Assembly (NCBI GenBank): GCA_013420905.1
Contig: JAAXNY010000004.1
Coordinates: 4,092,001 to 4,156,000, forward strand
DNA length: 64,000 bases
Direction of reading: 5' to 3'
From: Collybia mongolica
Taxonomy: Eukaryota; Basidiomycota; Agaricomycetes; Agaricales; Clitocybaceae
Under the pieces are notes generated by a model. The model saw only the letters and a list, made by a program, of their open reading frames with translations. It ran no database searches and was not told where the DNA came from. The translations under genes and the position numbers were made by a program. How positions within the stretch are numbered: position 1 is the stretch's first letter; each line of letters begins with the position of its first letter. Shown piece after piece: positions 10,022 through 21,830 of the stretch.

Positions 10022-12839
10022 AGTGGTCCTGTTAGTGTGGGTGGCAGAATTGTTTTCGGAAATTTTCTGCCATTCTGCTGGCAGAACAGCAACTGCTGGG
10101 TGTGGCAGAATTGGGCAGAAAGATTTGGGGGGCAGACATGAATGTTATGCATTCGAGGGCCACTATACAACCAATTACAGCCTCCCTACAGCTAAAATGT
10201 CCCAATCATCATCATCTGCTGTTCCAATGACATCCATATCCTCCACAACCAGGGTTGGAACCTTGCCATTATCAACTTTAGCAAGTTCTTCAAAGTCATA
10301 AACATTCCCATCAAGAATCCCCTCTCCCAGTACAAACCCCTCTTGTAATGCATCACCCTCACCCTCTCTTTCAGCCTCGATGGTTTTGTCCAACTTGTTG
10401 AAGGCAGTATCAAATTTGTCAAGGGAAATGTCTTCTGGTCTGGCCAAAACATCCTTGTCATTGTCAGCTGTCGAGAAGGGTGGCTTCCACACAAATGTCT
10501 TGTCAAGGTCATTTACGAGGTCCACATTGATACCGGATTGATCTCATGTATGCATGTGGGCATGGCAATGATGAGTAGTTTTCCCAGCCAAGTGATCTTG
10601 TTCATAGAGATGTCAGCAGTAGTTAGCACAAAGTTTTCCAAGAGTCTTGAATGTTGAAACTGAGAGATTACACCATTTGCAGGTTTGTGTGCCACCAAGA
10701 GCAGAAAACAGTTGTTCAACTTCACCTGCATGAGGAACAATCGACAAGATTCTGATTGCAAGCTTCTTCAATGGATGAATGTCCGCGTTCATGGCAAGAT
10801 GTCACCACCAATGAAGACCATCATTCCCACCCCTGGTAAATGGTGCTTTGCTCTGATAATACTGCTTGACGTCTGCTGCAAGCCGTGTTGCCTGGTCTTT
10901 GCTCCACCTCCATTGCTTTGCAAGGCCAAGAGCAGTGTTGACCATAAATTGAAGTGACTGGCCTTTTGCTGCTTCATTGATGGCGAGTTTTTGACATAGG
11001 GGGTGAAGAAAAAGGGTAAGGGAGTGGATATTGGTGTTCATTGAATGGAAGCGACGGTTGAAAACAGTCTGTGCATGCCACAAGAATGCTGTGCCATCCC
11101 CCTCTTCCATAGCTACATGAAGCATCGCTTGTGCACAACGGATAAGTTCCAGCATGGAATCAGCCAGCATTGCATCTCGGGATTCAACATTCCCGATGGC
11201 GTCGACCAGAGGTTTGATTACCCTAATCAGTTGATTCAGGCAAGGCCAGAACTCTCGGTCATGAAGCACAGTCTCCACAACATCTGCAGCAACAGGAGAT
11301 AAGCCATTTACTTTCTTCTGTGCATCTGGTCAAAGGCAGGTGTGTGAAAGTGGTGTCCTGGACCATGTTTAAGCATTACAAGTACATTTGTTCAATCAAT
11401 CTACATGCCTGTTTGACTGTACACTCTGGGCTTGTAATGAGAGCGCATAAAATCTTGTCTTGCAATTCTTCTTTAAACCTCAGTTGACATGGGATTTCTT
11501 GGCATCTTCCTTCAGCTGACCACCTCAATAGTGGGAGCTATTGAAAAAGGTGACAATGTGATTTGCTTGCTTGATGATTTGCTTCATCGAAGGAAAGGCG
11601 CAGATTTTGCCAATGATTGTATTCATCTGATGCAGAAAGCATGCAAATGCCTGTGACAAAATGAAATGAGAGGCACTAATATTGGAACGGCACAATTCTT
11701 CCTACCAGGATCCAAAAATACTTTTCCTGGAACTTGGATCGAAAAGCCTGCATGACCAACAGATTGTCAGTTGTCACAGCAATGAAGTTCTGTCCATCTT
11801 CCAGTTGCATTGTCTTCATTGCATCTTGTGCAGCTGTCATGATATTGTCAGCCATCCCACAAGTACCAGTCATGTCTGTCAGGCTCAGAATGGAAGGATA
11901 TTGCCCAACTTTGGCTGCAACACATCCATAGAGACTTCATTTGAGGATGTCCTCCCATCCATCAATCATCAGAGTCAGCATTTTCCTGTTCTTCATGTAC
12001 TCAATCTCCTCTAACTCCACTCTTGCTGCTTCAGCATCCATTATCGAGTGTGATAAGACATAGCAGCTGGGAGTCTCATACAACGGGCGAAGCTCATGAA
12101 GGAAATCCCGGAAAAACCAGTTCTCGGCAATGGAAAATGCAACATTGGCATGAACCACAAACCTGATCTATTCATGAGCTTGCCGCCAGAAGGGCATTCA
12201 GGGTGGAATGACAGACCAGAACAGTTTCATATTTGCCCGCTTTTGTTGCTCTTCTGGAAGTGGGTAATCAACCATCCCTGCCAGTGTTCCGGACCTTCGT
12301 TTCTTGATGGGGACACATTTTGCATCACCTGTCATTACATTACTCAATGGTGAGAAACAAGAACTTCTGTAAGTACAAACTTGTTGATCCAGCAGTCATG
12401 AATAATGACTCTGCCGCATTTTTGCCTGCCAAAAAAATTAAGGCTTGTTTACGGATATCTGAGGATGCATTGGGGCATTTCTTGGGATTGGTGAGATGCT
12501 TGATGTGGTTATTGTCACGATTCTGAATGCAATCACTGTTGGGACCACAGTGGTTACACTGCAGCCAGTATTGCCCAGATTTATCATTCTTTTTCTCAAT
12601 AACCGTGAAGTTGTCAGTGACAATAGCAGGCTGCTTTCGACCAGACATAGAGGGCAGAATTGGTAGAGGATTTATTCAACTTTTTTTTTTAAAATTGTCA
12701 TATGATAGGGGCGGTCAGGCACAGCTACATTATTTTCTGCTGAATTCTGCCAGCACCCTCTTGGCAGTAGCCAGGCTACTGCCAGCAGTTGGCAGAATTC
12801 GGCAGAATGGCAGCATTCTGCCAACAACATTAGGTCCTG
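10022..12839 (-). mobile_element. Inner hAT element
   Basis: Both ends are rich in TGGCAGAATT-type repeats. The left end reads CAGTGGTCCTGTTAGTGTGG from about 10021, and the right end, reverse-complemented, reads CAGGACCTAATGTTGTTGGC. These form an imperfect terminal inverted repeat. It lies between the coding relic and the 5' terminus of the outer hAT element, so it looks nested. The possible 8-bp duplications (about 10014-10021 and 12840-12847) match at only six positions, so the exact edges are uncertain. Confidence 0.65.
10175..12648 (-). pseudogene. hAT-family transposase (inner hAT), probably broken
   Basis: It starts MSGRKQPAIVTDNFTVIEKK and has a BED-like zinc finger (residues C, C, H, C in QCNHCGPNSDC and HLTNPKKCP). 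It continues with FLHELRPLYETPSCYVLS, MLTLMIDGWED, FIAVTTDN and FACFLHQMNTIIGKI. The C-terminal dimerisation motif (RILSIVPHAGEVEQLFSALG) lies near 10640-10800, and a strongly acidic tail ends at 10175. Several introns are needed to join the parts, and some parts have in-frame stops, so I call it a pseudogene, although a spliced intact product is not fully excluded. It lies inside a defined pair of hAT ends. Confidence 0.72.
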
Positions 12840-12849
12840 TACAGTTCCA

Positions 12850-13065
12850 AAAAAAAATAAACTCCATAGTATTATGTAAAGTTTAATGATTATTTGCAAA
12901 ATAATCCAAGGAAAGCCGGGGCTTTCTGGCCTGGCTTTGGCTTTTGTTGAGCTCAGGCCGGGCCAAAGCCCCCACAGGCCAACGGGTTTGGCTTGGCTTG
13001 GCCCGGCCTATTCTTGGCCCGGCTTCTTGGCTTTTTGGCTTTGGGCCAAAGCCTGCACATCACTA
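12850..13065 (-). mobile_element. 5' terminus of the outer hAT element
   Basis: Reading leftwards from 13065 it begins CTAGTGATGTGCAGGC, followed by many short GGCCNGGCC / CCAAGCC subterminal repeats, the usual look of hAT ends. It abuts exactly the point (13066) where the right inverted arm stops, which suggests that this hAT cut the second Tnp2-transposon copy. Confidence 0.6.
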
Positions 13066-14016
13066 GTTCCCATTGTCAAATGTCGCAGTGCGTATCTCCT
13101 TGATAAACTCCTGCATTATTTTTATGCTTTCAATACGGGACGCAACAACTGGCTGGTTGTCTGCGATTTCCTCATCATCATGACTGCATGTTGGCGGTTC
13201 AGACCAACTGAGCGCCTGAAGGATTGCTGCATAGTTGCGCAATTCGGCCTCTTGAGCGGTCTCCCTCTGCTCACGGTCTTCGAGGCTACCTGGATCAAAG
13301 TACTCAGGATCCTCGTCATTGATATTGTCAGGTCAATGGTGATTTTCATGGGGAACATCACAAAAGGGGGGTTGTTCATTGAGACTGTCCGTTACAACTC
13401 TGTTCAGGTCATCCTGGTGTTGATTATCATGCTCAGGAAGATGGTGGGAAGTGGCGAGGGGATTTTGGTATGAATTTCTCTCATTTAAAGCTGCCATGGT
13501 AGATTCACCCTATTTGATACATTGGCGATGAATAAAGTACCTCTGATACAAAAATGCTGGCAATGACAAGAGTATTGATCTAGAAACGTATGATTGTAGA
13601 TCGAAGCCTCTTCAAAGGTCTAGAGTAACCACCACGGCCGCTAGGATCACCCGTACTGCTGTGGGAATCCTCAGAATCAGAATTGACTGAGCCGTTTGAA
13701 GACTGTTGTGTGGTAGACTGGTTGTCATGGTGGGATGACCAAGCAGCAAACGAGGGGATGGTCGAATTCGCAATACGGGAGGCGCGAGTGTGAGTTCGTA
13801 GAGTGCGTGGCGCAACAAGAGCACCATTGCACCTTGGACATGGACAAGGCACCCGGGGCATATAAGCGATGAGATCAACGAACACGAGATAAGGTTTGCG
13901 ATAATCTATCAAGTGAACACAAACTCATATTTGAGCTGCGAAAGGTCGGCTGATCGCATTCTCAGGCAGATCAGCTCGGATTCGCTCATATCAGCTCAGA
14001 GCCGGTTTTCACTGGG
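13066..14016. repeat. Right inverted arm (pairs with 3415-4366)
   Basis: Inverted copy of the left arm, about 951 bp. On the minus strand it encodes the same N-terminal Tnp2 piece, with the same stop near 13582. It ends inward exactly at the CTAGTGATG hAT terminus. Confidence 0.85.
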
Positions 14017-14153
14017 ACCTAGGCTTGACTCTTAGCGCGCGGCCGACATGTTGGGCGCCATTGATTAAAGTCCACCAGGGGTCGAAGAGCGTGTCAAATG
14101 GAAGGCGGGTCAGATCGTCTAGTATATGGGTTGTATTGAGATAGGTTTGATAT

Positions 14154-14366
14154 GTGTGTATAACAGGAGGCCAAGATGAGTACACGTACCCATATTACGA
14201 ACACGGTCCTAGATCCCCGTCGTACGATACGGCGCCCAAACCTAAGTATTTGTATTCGAGCCGATTGCGGTTGAACTGGGTCGTCGGGGGGTCGCGTTCA
14301 CCGGATAATGAGCTTGAACGGAGATACGACGTACTGGGGGGGCCTGAGGACGGTCTTTCCCCGTAA
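14154..14366 (+). other. Possible orphan 3' exon (~63 codons)
   Basis: An acceptor-like TATAACAG at 14159-14166 precedes an open stretch with protein-like composition (DEYTYPYYEHGPRSPSYD, then KPKYLYSSRLRLNW), ending at a stop at 14364-14366. No upstream exon was found before the transposon edge at 14016, so it may be the 3' remnant of a gene cut by the transposon, or chance. Confidence 0.25.
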
Positions 14367-14369
14367 GAA

Positions 14370-15001
14370 GCATTGCACAAAAAAAAAAAAACATATCTGG
14401 GGCCATTCATTGCCCATTGAGTAGCGGAAGGTCGTGTCGTGTCAGTGTCCCCGATTTGTCGGTTCGCCTCTTACTATAAACTTACGTCTTAAGTTGGGGC
14501 TGTAGCGGATGCGGGTGATACATTTAAAGTCGATGTCCACAAGTGTAAACCTGGGGGGTTTGGTTAATGTGACGAATCTGCGGCAATCTGACACGTCCTA
14601 TTGCCTCGGCCGACTGGATCTTTATCCACTTGTGCAACTCCTCTGGTGACCAGGCTGTGGCTATCAATGACAAGTACGACCATTGCTAGGACTTTATATT
14701 TCTTGGATAACATGAGCGTAATGTGGGAGGCGACTGGCGATATATATTAACATTGGGGGCGATTTCTCGTGGGATGAAAGACGATATGACCATGAATAAA
14801 TGGGTTAATCTAAGCACTGTGAGAAATTTAAACCATTGAGACTCGAGAGAGCGGACCTAGAGGACCCCTTTTTAATCTTTAAAATAGGATAATATAATGC
14901 TTAATGATACAGATGCGATCCATAAAGAAAGATAACACCAAAGCGTCAATACAAAGGTAAGCAAATGGTAATAGGTCAACCACGCGCACCCACACCAGCC
15001 A
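14370..15001. other. Intergenic, 3' flank of SPT7
   Basis: AT-rich DNA with an A-run at about 14379-14390 and no coding signal. It lies downstream of the SPT7 stop (minus strand). Confidence 0.5.
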
Positions 15002-18000
15002 TCATTGGCCTTCGTTCATAACTGGTGGCGAAGGCTGGGTCTTGACAGGCTCAGCCAGAACAGGTCCTGCCAAAACGGGTCCAGGGAGGGCCAGTGTCGG
15101 GCCGTCGGCGAGCTTCTTTTTCCGCCCGTTTCCAGTGCCCACACCCGTCATGCCTTTCTTCTTCTTTGGGGCCATCGCGACGTCGGTGCCCATGCCTCCG
15201 CCCGCCGCAACTGCAGCCTTCTTCTTCTTCGAGCCACCACCGGACGGCCCACCTTTGAGGATCAAACCCAAGGGGCCGATCTTCGTCTGGGCTGGGTTCG
15301 GCTGGTCGTCGGGGATGATGACATCAGGCGGAGACTTGACTTCTTGCGCAATAGGTGGGTAAGGTACCACACTGTAGAGCGGCGCCGGAGCTTGAGGGTA
15401 GAAACCTATAGAGGGGCCAGGAAGAGAGGAATGCATGGGCACAGCAGCCATTGTGGCGATGTTCGCCAGTCGGGACTGGTAAAACGGTTTGAGAAGGCCG
15501 ATTTGATCTTCCACCTTGGAAGACGTGAGGGGTATAAACGGAGGGGGTGGAGGATATGGCGGAGGGGGTTCCAAGGGTTTTGCACTGATAGATTGATGTA
15601 ATTGGTGTGCTGCCTGGCATGATATGAAAATACGTACGCCGTAGAAGAGAACTTGTTCTGCCCTTTCTTGCCCTTGAGAAGTTTCTTAGGTATGCTCAAA
15701 CTTGACATGCCGAATTCGGCCGCAATACCAAGCTCACGTAGCCCCAGGTAGTCCTCACCCAGGGCATCAGCAAAGTCACCACTGCGACGATTGTCAGCGC
15801 GATTCGAGCTTTCACTAAAGAAACGTACATCGCAAGAGCACCGGCGTCTTCGTCATCCTCCGAGTCGAACAAACCGCCATCTTCCAACACTTCGACAGCA
15901 GTCTGAGGATCATGAGTATCACCCTATGTAATGAACAAAGAGGGCCACTCACTGATTCGCGATAAGCGCTAACCAACTTCTTCTCCAATTCAGTTAGCCT
16001 TGCGCCATATCGCTCGACATCATCAGATATGTAGCGCTCGATATCCTGAATCTTCGAAGTTCCGCTTTCGAACAATGTATGTAGGATAATTTCCTAGAGA
16101 AAGAATCAGTTGCGAGATATGAGAAGCTAAAAAGAGCCATTTCACCTCCGGGGTCATAATGTTTGAATACCTGTCGCAGAGAAATTTAATAGTACGCCCG
16201 ACGTTGAGAAGATACTCGGATGCGACCCCTGCAAGAACGCCGAGGGCACTGTCAGCTGTACCTATAAAGGGGTGTAAAGGACATTGTGGCAAAACAGTAC
16301 ATGAAAACTAGTACCTTGAAATCCTGCATGTTCCAATACCTTAGCACTCATCCAGCGCATACAATCATTCCCACTAGCTTCTCCTATCTCTATCCCCTTG
16401 ACACGACGTTTTCCTTTAACCTGGATGCCCCAGGGCTGCTCATCGACCTTATCATCCAGCACCCCGATGCCCTCATCGTCCTGTATCCCACCCCCTTGAC
16501 CAAACCCAGTTCCAAATACTGGGTTCTCCCCAGCACCAGCACCCTCCGGGTCGTCGTTGTTCGCACTAGTGAGGTTGAGTGCGGCGAACTTGGCATGTGT
16601 GTGGCGAACGCGCTTCATCGTCCTAATATTGTTGTTCATCATGGACAGGAGCGACTTCGGCTGGTCGTTTGAAAGCTTCTTCCGGCGCTTTGGTTTCGGG
16701 GTCGACTTGGGCTCTGGTGGGTGTGTGGTGGGCGGAGGGGAGGAGGAAGAGCATGGGATATGCGGAAGTCCATTGGCGAGCAGGGCATCAGATTGTACAG
16801 CACCCCACCACAATTCCGATACGTCGTCTTTCTCGAAGGCGAGAGGCGTTGGGTACTGAGTACTATAGCGAGTCCGTTTGCGCGGTCGGTGTTCAGTAAA
16901 ACCATTCCTGTTAAAAACCTAGTGAGATGAGCTGTTCTTTTGGCAGAAAACCTCAGAATAATTACAGTTTCCGTTTATCTCCTAATACACCATCCACTAT
17001 CATGGCTTCCGGGGACTGGCTTCCCTCATGTTCGGATTCATCATCCAGTGATACGGGGGGTGACAGTTCTTGCAGTCGCCCGATCAGAGTTGACGTACCG
17101 TTGCTGGAACCCGGTAATTTCGACGGGCCAGCCTCCTGCGATACCTCGGAGTCTAGCTGAGAGAACTTGGCCATACCATCGGGTGTACGAAAAATGGCTG
17201 GGCTATCGGGGAAAGGTACATCACGACGGGGAGTAGGTTTCTTGAAGGGGAGGGGGGTTGAAGGCTTGATGGTAGGCGTCCCCGCCTTGGAGGTAGCAGA
17301 AAAGGAAGGTGATCGGTCATGGAAGTGCGTATGAGAGCGTCCGTTGACTTGTCCGTTTCCGTTGATTTTGGGACGTGATATCCGGGAGATAGTAAAGTCA
17401 GAGGGTATAGGTGGGTCTGTGCGTTCCTTGCGGTCGGTAATGTATTTCAGGAGTCGGTCCGCCTTGAGTTTCAAACGTTTAACGCATGGGCGGAGCGGGT
17501 GATTCTGTGTGGCGTGTTACGGTCTTACATAGTCTCGGTCTCGGCGTAGAATGTACGCACCTCTGCTGCATTATAAGTGTAACAGTTCGACCAGATAAGC
17601 TCCAAATCATCCTTGAACTCGCGCTTCGACTTGTACTGCTTCTGCTTCACCTTCTTGAGCATCGTCTGAAAGTCCATGGGATTGGCAATGACTAGATAGG
17701 GTAAGCATGAGGGCGGTGATGTATGAGATTGAGCATACCATCATAATAGTCCTGTACCTCCGATTTCGAAACGGGTTTCAAGAAAGCTTCTGCATCGCGG
17801 TTGTCCTTGGCATACAGCTCAATCAGCGCGTCATTATGTGTTCCGGCGTGACCCACAATTGTTACGGTCCTCAAATCAAATAAAAGGCCCTCCAGCGAGT
17901 CATAGAATGGGTCCGAAAGCTTTGAATCATAACTCAGGCGCTAACGAAGGCATGAGCTTCCGGCAGCGAAAGGGCTGTGAGCACTTACTCGGCCCTCCTT

Positions 18001-18138
18001 GACTGTGGTTAAAAGGAGTTTGAGGTCGGTATCAGGGTACGCTGACTTGAACTTGCCCTCTGTCAGCGTCCGAAGGAGATTCTGCAGAGGTATCAGCAAA
18101 AATTACGGTGGATTCGTGGACAGCTAACTCACATTCAT
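15002..18138 (-). CDS. SPT7: SAGA complex subunit Spt7 (bromodomain protein)
   Basis: Eleven exons fit with consistent phase (15002-15584, 15638-15781, 15829-15902, 15953-16093, 16146-16261, 16315-16907, 16966-17504, 17561-17691, 17739-17940, 17989-18081, 18133-18138) and sum to 874 codons. The first coding exon is only two codons (Met-Asn). A bromodomain spans roughly residues 60-165 ([30 protein letters not shown]). A Ser/Pro linker follows, then [20 protein letters not shown] and the histone-fold/bromo-associated region ([40 protein letters not shown]). The tail is Pro- and Lys-rich. Spt7 scaffolds the SAGA coactivator and its histone fold pairs with Ada1/Hfi1. It is shorter than yeast Spt7 but of usual size for basidiomycetes. 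Confidence 0.88.
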
Positions 18139-19130
18139 CCTCTCGACCTCCGCGTTCACAATTCAGCATAGAAGTCAATAAGAACAAAATCAAACTCCGC
18201 CTGGTGAGTCGGCTAACTCCGCTCCACATTGTTCTCAGCAACCCCCATCCCCATTGTCAAGTCGCGAACATAAGTACACAATACGCTTTACTACAACAAA
18301 GGATTTCGTGTCGAAAGCGGTTCAAATGTGCCTTCAGGCAAAGAAAAGGATCCACAGAATTTTATCAGTTCACTCTAGCTGACCCGATCGCCATGAAGCA
18401 CCGAGTTAACGCTCTTTGGTACCAAAGAAACAAACCTTTACCGTCCCTTGTTTCTCCCTCTCAAGCTAACCCCTGGGAGACTGACTCTACCACCTCTTAC
18501 CTCGTACAAGTCAGCTATCACATTTTCTCATCTCTCATTCCGCCGTGGTCCGAGTCCTCCAGGCGCACAAATCGGTGCACATGCGATGAGCTTCTGTAAA
18601 GGTTCCGATTCACCTATGACATCTCCCAGAAAACACGGTGCAACAGTAGAGGCCCGAGTATCAGTAGGCTCAGGAACTCCAATGATTATTTGGACCAAAA
18701 TCCCCTAACTATATCCCGTGTAGCGTGTAGGATATGTCTAGCACTTTCCCCTTCCCATCTTTAGGACTGGTCCTCAAGGTCCCTAGTCGGTTATTAAACG
18801 GGAAAACAATCTAGTTCAACTGTGTTGAAGATCCGGGTGATTGTTGCATACCTGCAAATCCCGGTTTCTCTATCCCCCACTTTCGAGGTCGTATCCAAGT
18901 GCCATATTTCAAATCGTCATTCAAAGGTGAGCCGGATATCTCATACGACCTGTTGACCAACTCAAATACTGTTTCGAGTCTGACAATAGCTTAACCCAAG
19001 GACATCCGTTCTTCTGTTACCTGTTTTCATTCAACAACCCCGGATGAGAAATTTTAAGTTGTGAGACAAGCTGGGGTTGACGTTGATGTATACACAGGTT
19101 CGGGGGTCGGTTCCAGGAACCGCGGCTTTT
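18139..19130. other. Upstream region of SPT7, no gene seen
   Basis: This contains the SPT7 5' UTR and promoter. Open frames here (for example around 18108-18599) overlap the SPT7 start and have no recognisable protein character. Confidence 0.45.
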
Positions 19131-19134
19131 TTTT

Positions 19135-19640
19135 TTTCGGGTGGATCAGTTAATGTGAGCTGATCTCACCACTTTGAATCATTCTCGATTTCTTAGTTTT
19201 CCCACTCCCAGAGCCACGGCCAGTGCACCGCCCACTCAATCTATAGCTAAAGAACGTTTAATTTCTTGAATTTCTCTACCACCAAAACCAGCACAATACT
19301 CGCGACTAACAAACGTCTAGCCTGCCGCAAGACTTGCGATCTGGCGGTACCAATCACTAGACGGTCATTCGCGGGGAAATCTGGCAATAAGACAAGTCAA
19401 ATTCCAGACCTTGGAATAGTTTCTACGTTCATGTTCTCGGGCCCGACCCTAACTACGTCTTCAAACATTAGCAATCCACCCATATCCATACATCACAGCT
19501 ATCATCGGAGGGGCACGCACCGGCCTTATGTTCCTCGCCGTCCTTCCTTGGCTTCATCATGTATTGTCGAAACAAAGGAAAAAGCTAATTTTATAACATT
19601 ATGACAGAATCACGATGACTAGGAAAATTATAATGTTGTA
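19135..19640 (+). pseudogene. Decayed copy of a single-TM protein gene
   Basis: About 450 bp is a diverged direct duplicate of 20215-20720: both share the AATCATTCT(C/T)GATTT and GACAAGTCAAA landmarks and the block before the TM segment. In this copy the TM-coding part is frameshifted, giving a charged C-terminus instead of the hydrophobic helix seen in the other copy, so it is very probably dead. Confidence 0.55.
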
Positions 19641-20395
19641 GAGGCGCTCGTTCCTTACCATTTTGACTATCTACCTCTACCTCCTGCCTAAATATTCCCT
19701 ATGGCGTCGGGGCGACGGCTATGTTGATCGTTCTGTGAGTTCTACGAACTTAAAGCGTTTCCTGTAATTCCGCTAACTTCATCCCTCATACTTAGGCTCT
19801 ATCTGGCCCCCTTCGCTTTACTATCCGTAAATATGAGGCTCGAGGTCCCTACTCAGTCATGAAGTAGTACCATCATCTCCTATAATTGGGTTAAAGACCA
19901 GGAGACCCTAAGATCGCATATATATATGATTTGCAAAGATCCAAGCTTCATCACGACTAGACTTTCTGTACAACGTACCAGATCTCCAATACTCCTTCGA
20001 AACTGATATTTTGTAGTACGTACGGTTTAATGTCAATTTCATTTATTGTCCTGACGCTGATAATTGTTAAGTAATAATTTAGGTGGCTGCAACGTACGTA
20101 CATTTTAGCGGCTCGTTGTGAGTGACATACTCTGCCGGGGCAAACTAGAGCTGACGATGGTGGTGTATGTAATTTCCGAGAAATATCTTACCCAAAGCAA
20201 TGTCATAAGATAGTTAGTAACAAACCATGAGACTTCGAATCATTCTTGATTTTTGTTCCTACTACCAGAACCACTGCCACAAGAGCTACCGCCAAAGCCG
20301 TGCCCACACAATCCACGAGCCCGATTAACAGAACGCCTTATTTCTCGATTCTTCTTACCTATCCGAACCATTCATCACCTGCCTAGTCTTGACTA

Positions 20396-20944
20396 GTGAA
20401 CCCCCTCAATCCGCAAGACCTGAACCGGCGATGTAACGAACACATACAGATGCCTGTAGAGAATCTCGACAATAGGACAAGTCAAACCATAGATCCCAAC
20501 ACATGTTCCAACCTCACATTAACGTGCCCTGGCGCAACCCAAACTACATCTTCAACTGCTGATAACCCACCTATATCCGTACGCCACACCTCTTGCCGTG
20601 GAGCCATCATTGTAGGGGCACTCGCCGGCCTAGCGTTTCTTGCCATCTTTCTTGCCTTCGCCCTATATTGTCTGAACGGAAGAAAGAGCTACCCGGCCTT
20701 TGGTATCACGTTGTAAGACAGCTCCGAGGGAATTGAAATAGCAATATCGCCCCATCCAAGGCCCATAGAATACGGGAGTTCAGGCAGGCGGAATAGTGGC
20801 TCTGGTACAAAAGTCCCGGGTTCCTTCTTTCTTTCGACCTCAGTCCGCCACGACCTCGTCGCAAATCCGACAGACAGCAGAGGCCATTTTCCACAAAGAG
20901 GAAATCATGGTATGCGAGATCTGATTCCAATTTTGGGCGACACA
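20396..20944 (+). pseudogene. Small single-TM protein gene with in-frame stop
   Basis: The open frame 20396-20716 encodes a Ser/Thr-rich, N-glycosylation-rich outer segment and one TM helix (GAIIVGALAGLAFLAIFLAF), then a short basic stretch. At 20714-20716 a TAA interrupts the frame, but the same frame stays open for about 74 more codons to a TAG near 20944, with a plausible cytoplasmic tail (DSSEGIEIAISPHPRPIEYG). The layout (outer Ser/Thr domain, TM helix, cytoplasmic tail) is common in agaricomycete surface proteins. It could be a pseudogene, a readthrough gene or a mis-modelled intron. The true 5' exon is unknown. Confidence 0.45.
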
Positions 20945-21830
20945 ACATAGCAGGCGGAGCGAGTCTGCCGTGGTATACAGGAGAGTCGAAGGTAGCGCAA
21001 TCGGATTCGGACAATCGGGGCAACGATGATGCAGCCAGATTGCGGAAGGCGAAACGGATGGTGAAGTTGATCATCTTATGCAGCAGATCGTAACATACAG
21101 CAGCAGGATTGAGGGACTCAAGGTGGAGCGGCAAGAGGTAGAGTCTCCGCCTTCTCTTATCCCGAGCGGCAGCTTGGAAAATGAAGCTCTTGTCCTTGTT
21201 ACAAAACGATTTTCCTCCTCTTGTTCCGTTTTTTTCTCTTTCGGCGCAGTTATTGTTACAGATACCGCTAACATATTTCGGACGCCCTTGATATACGCTC
21301 CAAATAGTTGACTGTGAGGGTTCAAATATGCGGTCAACGATATCGATTGCTTTAGTTTATCGCAACACAATGATAGTCTGCTCGGCCCATTTCACGATAA
21401 AGGCTAGCTGAAACTGCGTCTTGAAGAGAATTTCTGAACCCAGACATTCATGTACGGGAATGTTCGGGGTGTTTTGCTCCTAGTTGTGTATAACAGCCCT
21501 CTAAGTTGAAGAGACGATCAGGGCACCCCAAGCTGCCCTTACTATATCCTCTTGAAAAACCGTGCTCCGCATCAGATATCAGTCCTCCTGTGTATCTGAA
21601 GGAATGAAGCTGATTAAATCCGATATTGAGTGAAGCTGTGCCGCGCGCACATATTGGCAGTGTAGGAGAGAACGGGAATAGCCGAGACAAGCACCCTTCA
21701 CCTTGCACAGGTGCATCGCAATCGTTCAGTGGCGGTGCCACCCCATTTCATATTTAACCCCCTCTCCAACTTGAACCGTCTGCCCCATATCGTTTTCTAT
21801 CCTCTCACCCGCAACATTCACGCATAAATC
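20945..21830. other. Intergenic, promoter side of the EF-hand gene
   Basis: No supported gene. A pyrimidine-rich stretch at about 21765-21830 directly precedes the EF-hand start, as expected for a fungal core promoter and 5' UTR. Confidence 0.45.

Larger units (their letters stand above)
3405..14020. mobile_element. Nested transposon block with ~950-bp inverted end copies
   Basis: The left arm (3415-4366) and right arm (13066-14016) are inverted copies differing at only scattered bases; both start CCCAGTGAAAACCGG reading inward. Each arm holds the same N-terminal piece of a Tnp2-type transposase. Between them lie the rest of that transposase (left side), two hAT transposase relics and a solo LTR. 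The outer edges are not sharp: weak similarity continues a few bases beyond each CCC, and I could not find a clean target-site duplication. Either this is one element with long inverted ends or two head-to-head copies, the right one cut at 13066 by a hAT end. Confidence 0.8.

Noticed and set aside
10014..12847. 8-bp target-site duplication for the inner hAT (GACAGATC / TACAGTTC)
   Set aside because: Only six of eight bases match and the element edges are uncertain, so it is not claimed.
18108..18599. 163-codon plus-strand open frame
   Set aside because: It overlaps the SPT7 first exons on the other strand, has no start context or family motif, and looks like a chance frame.
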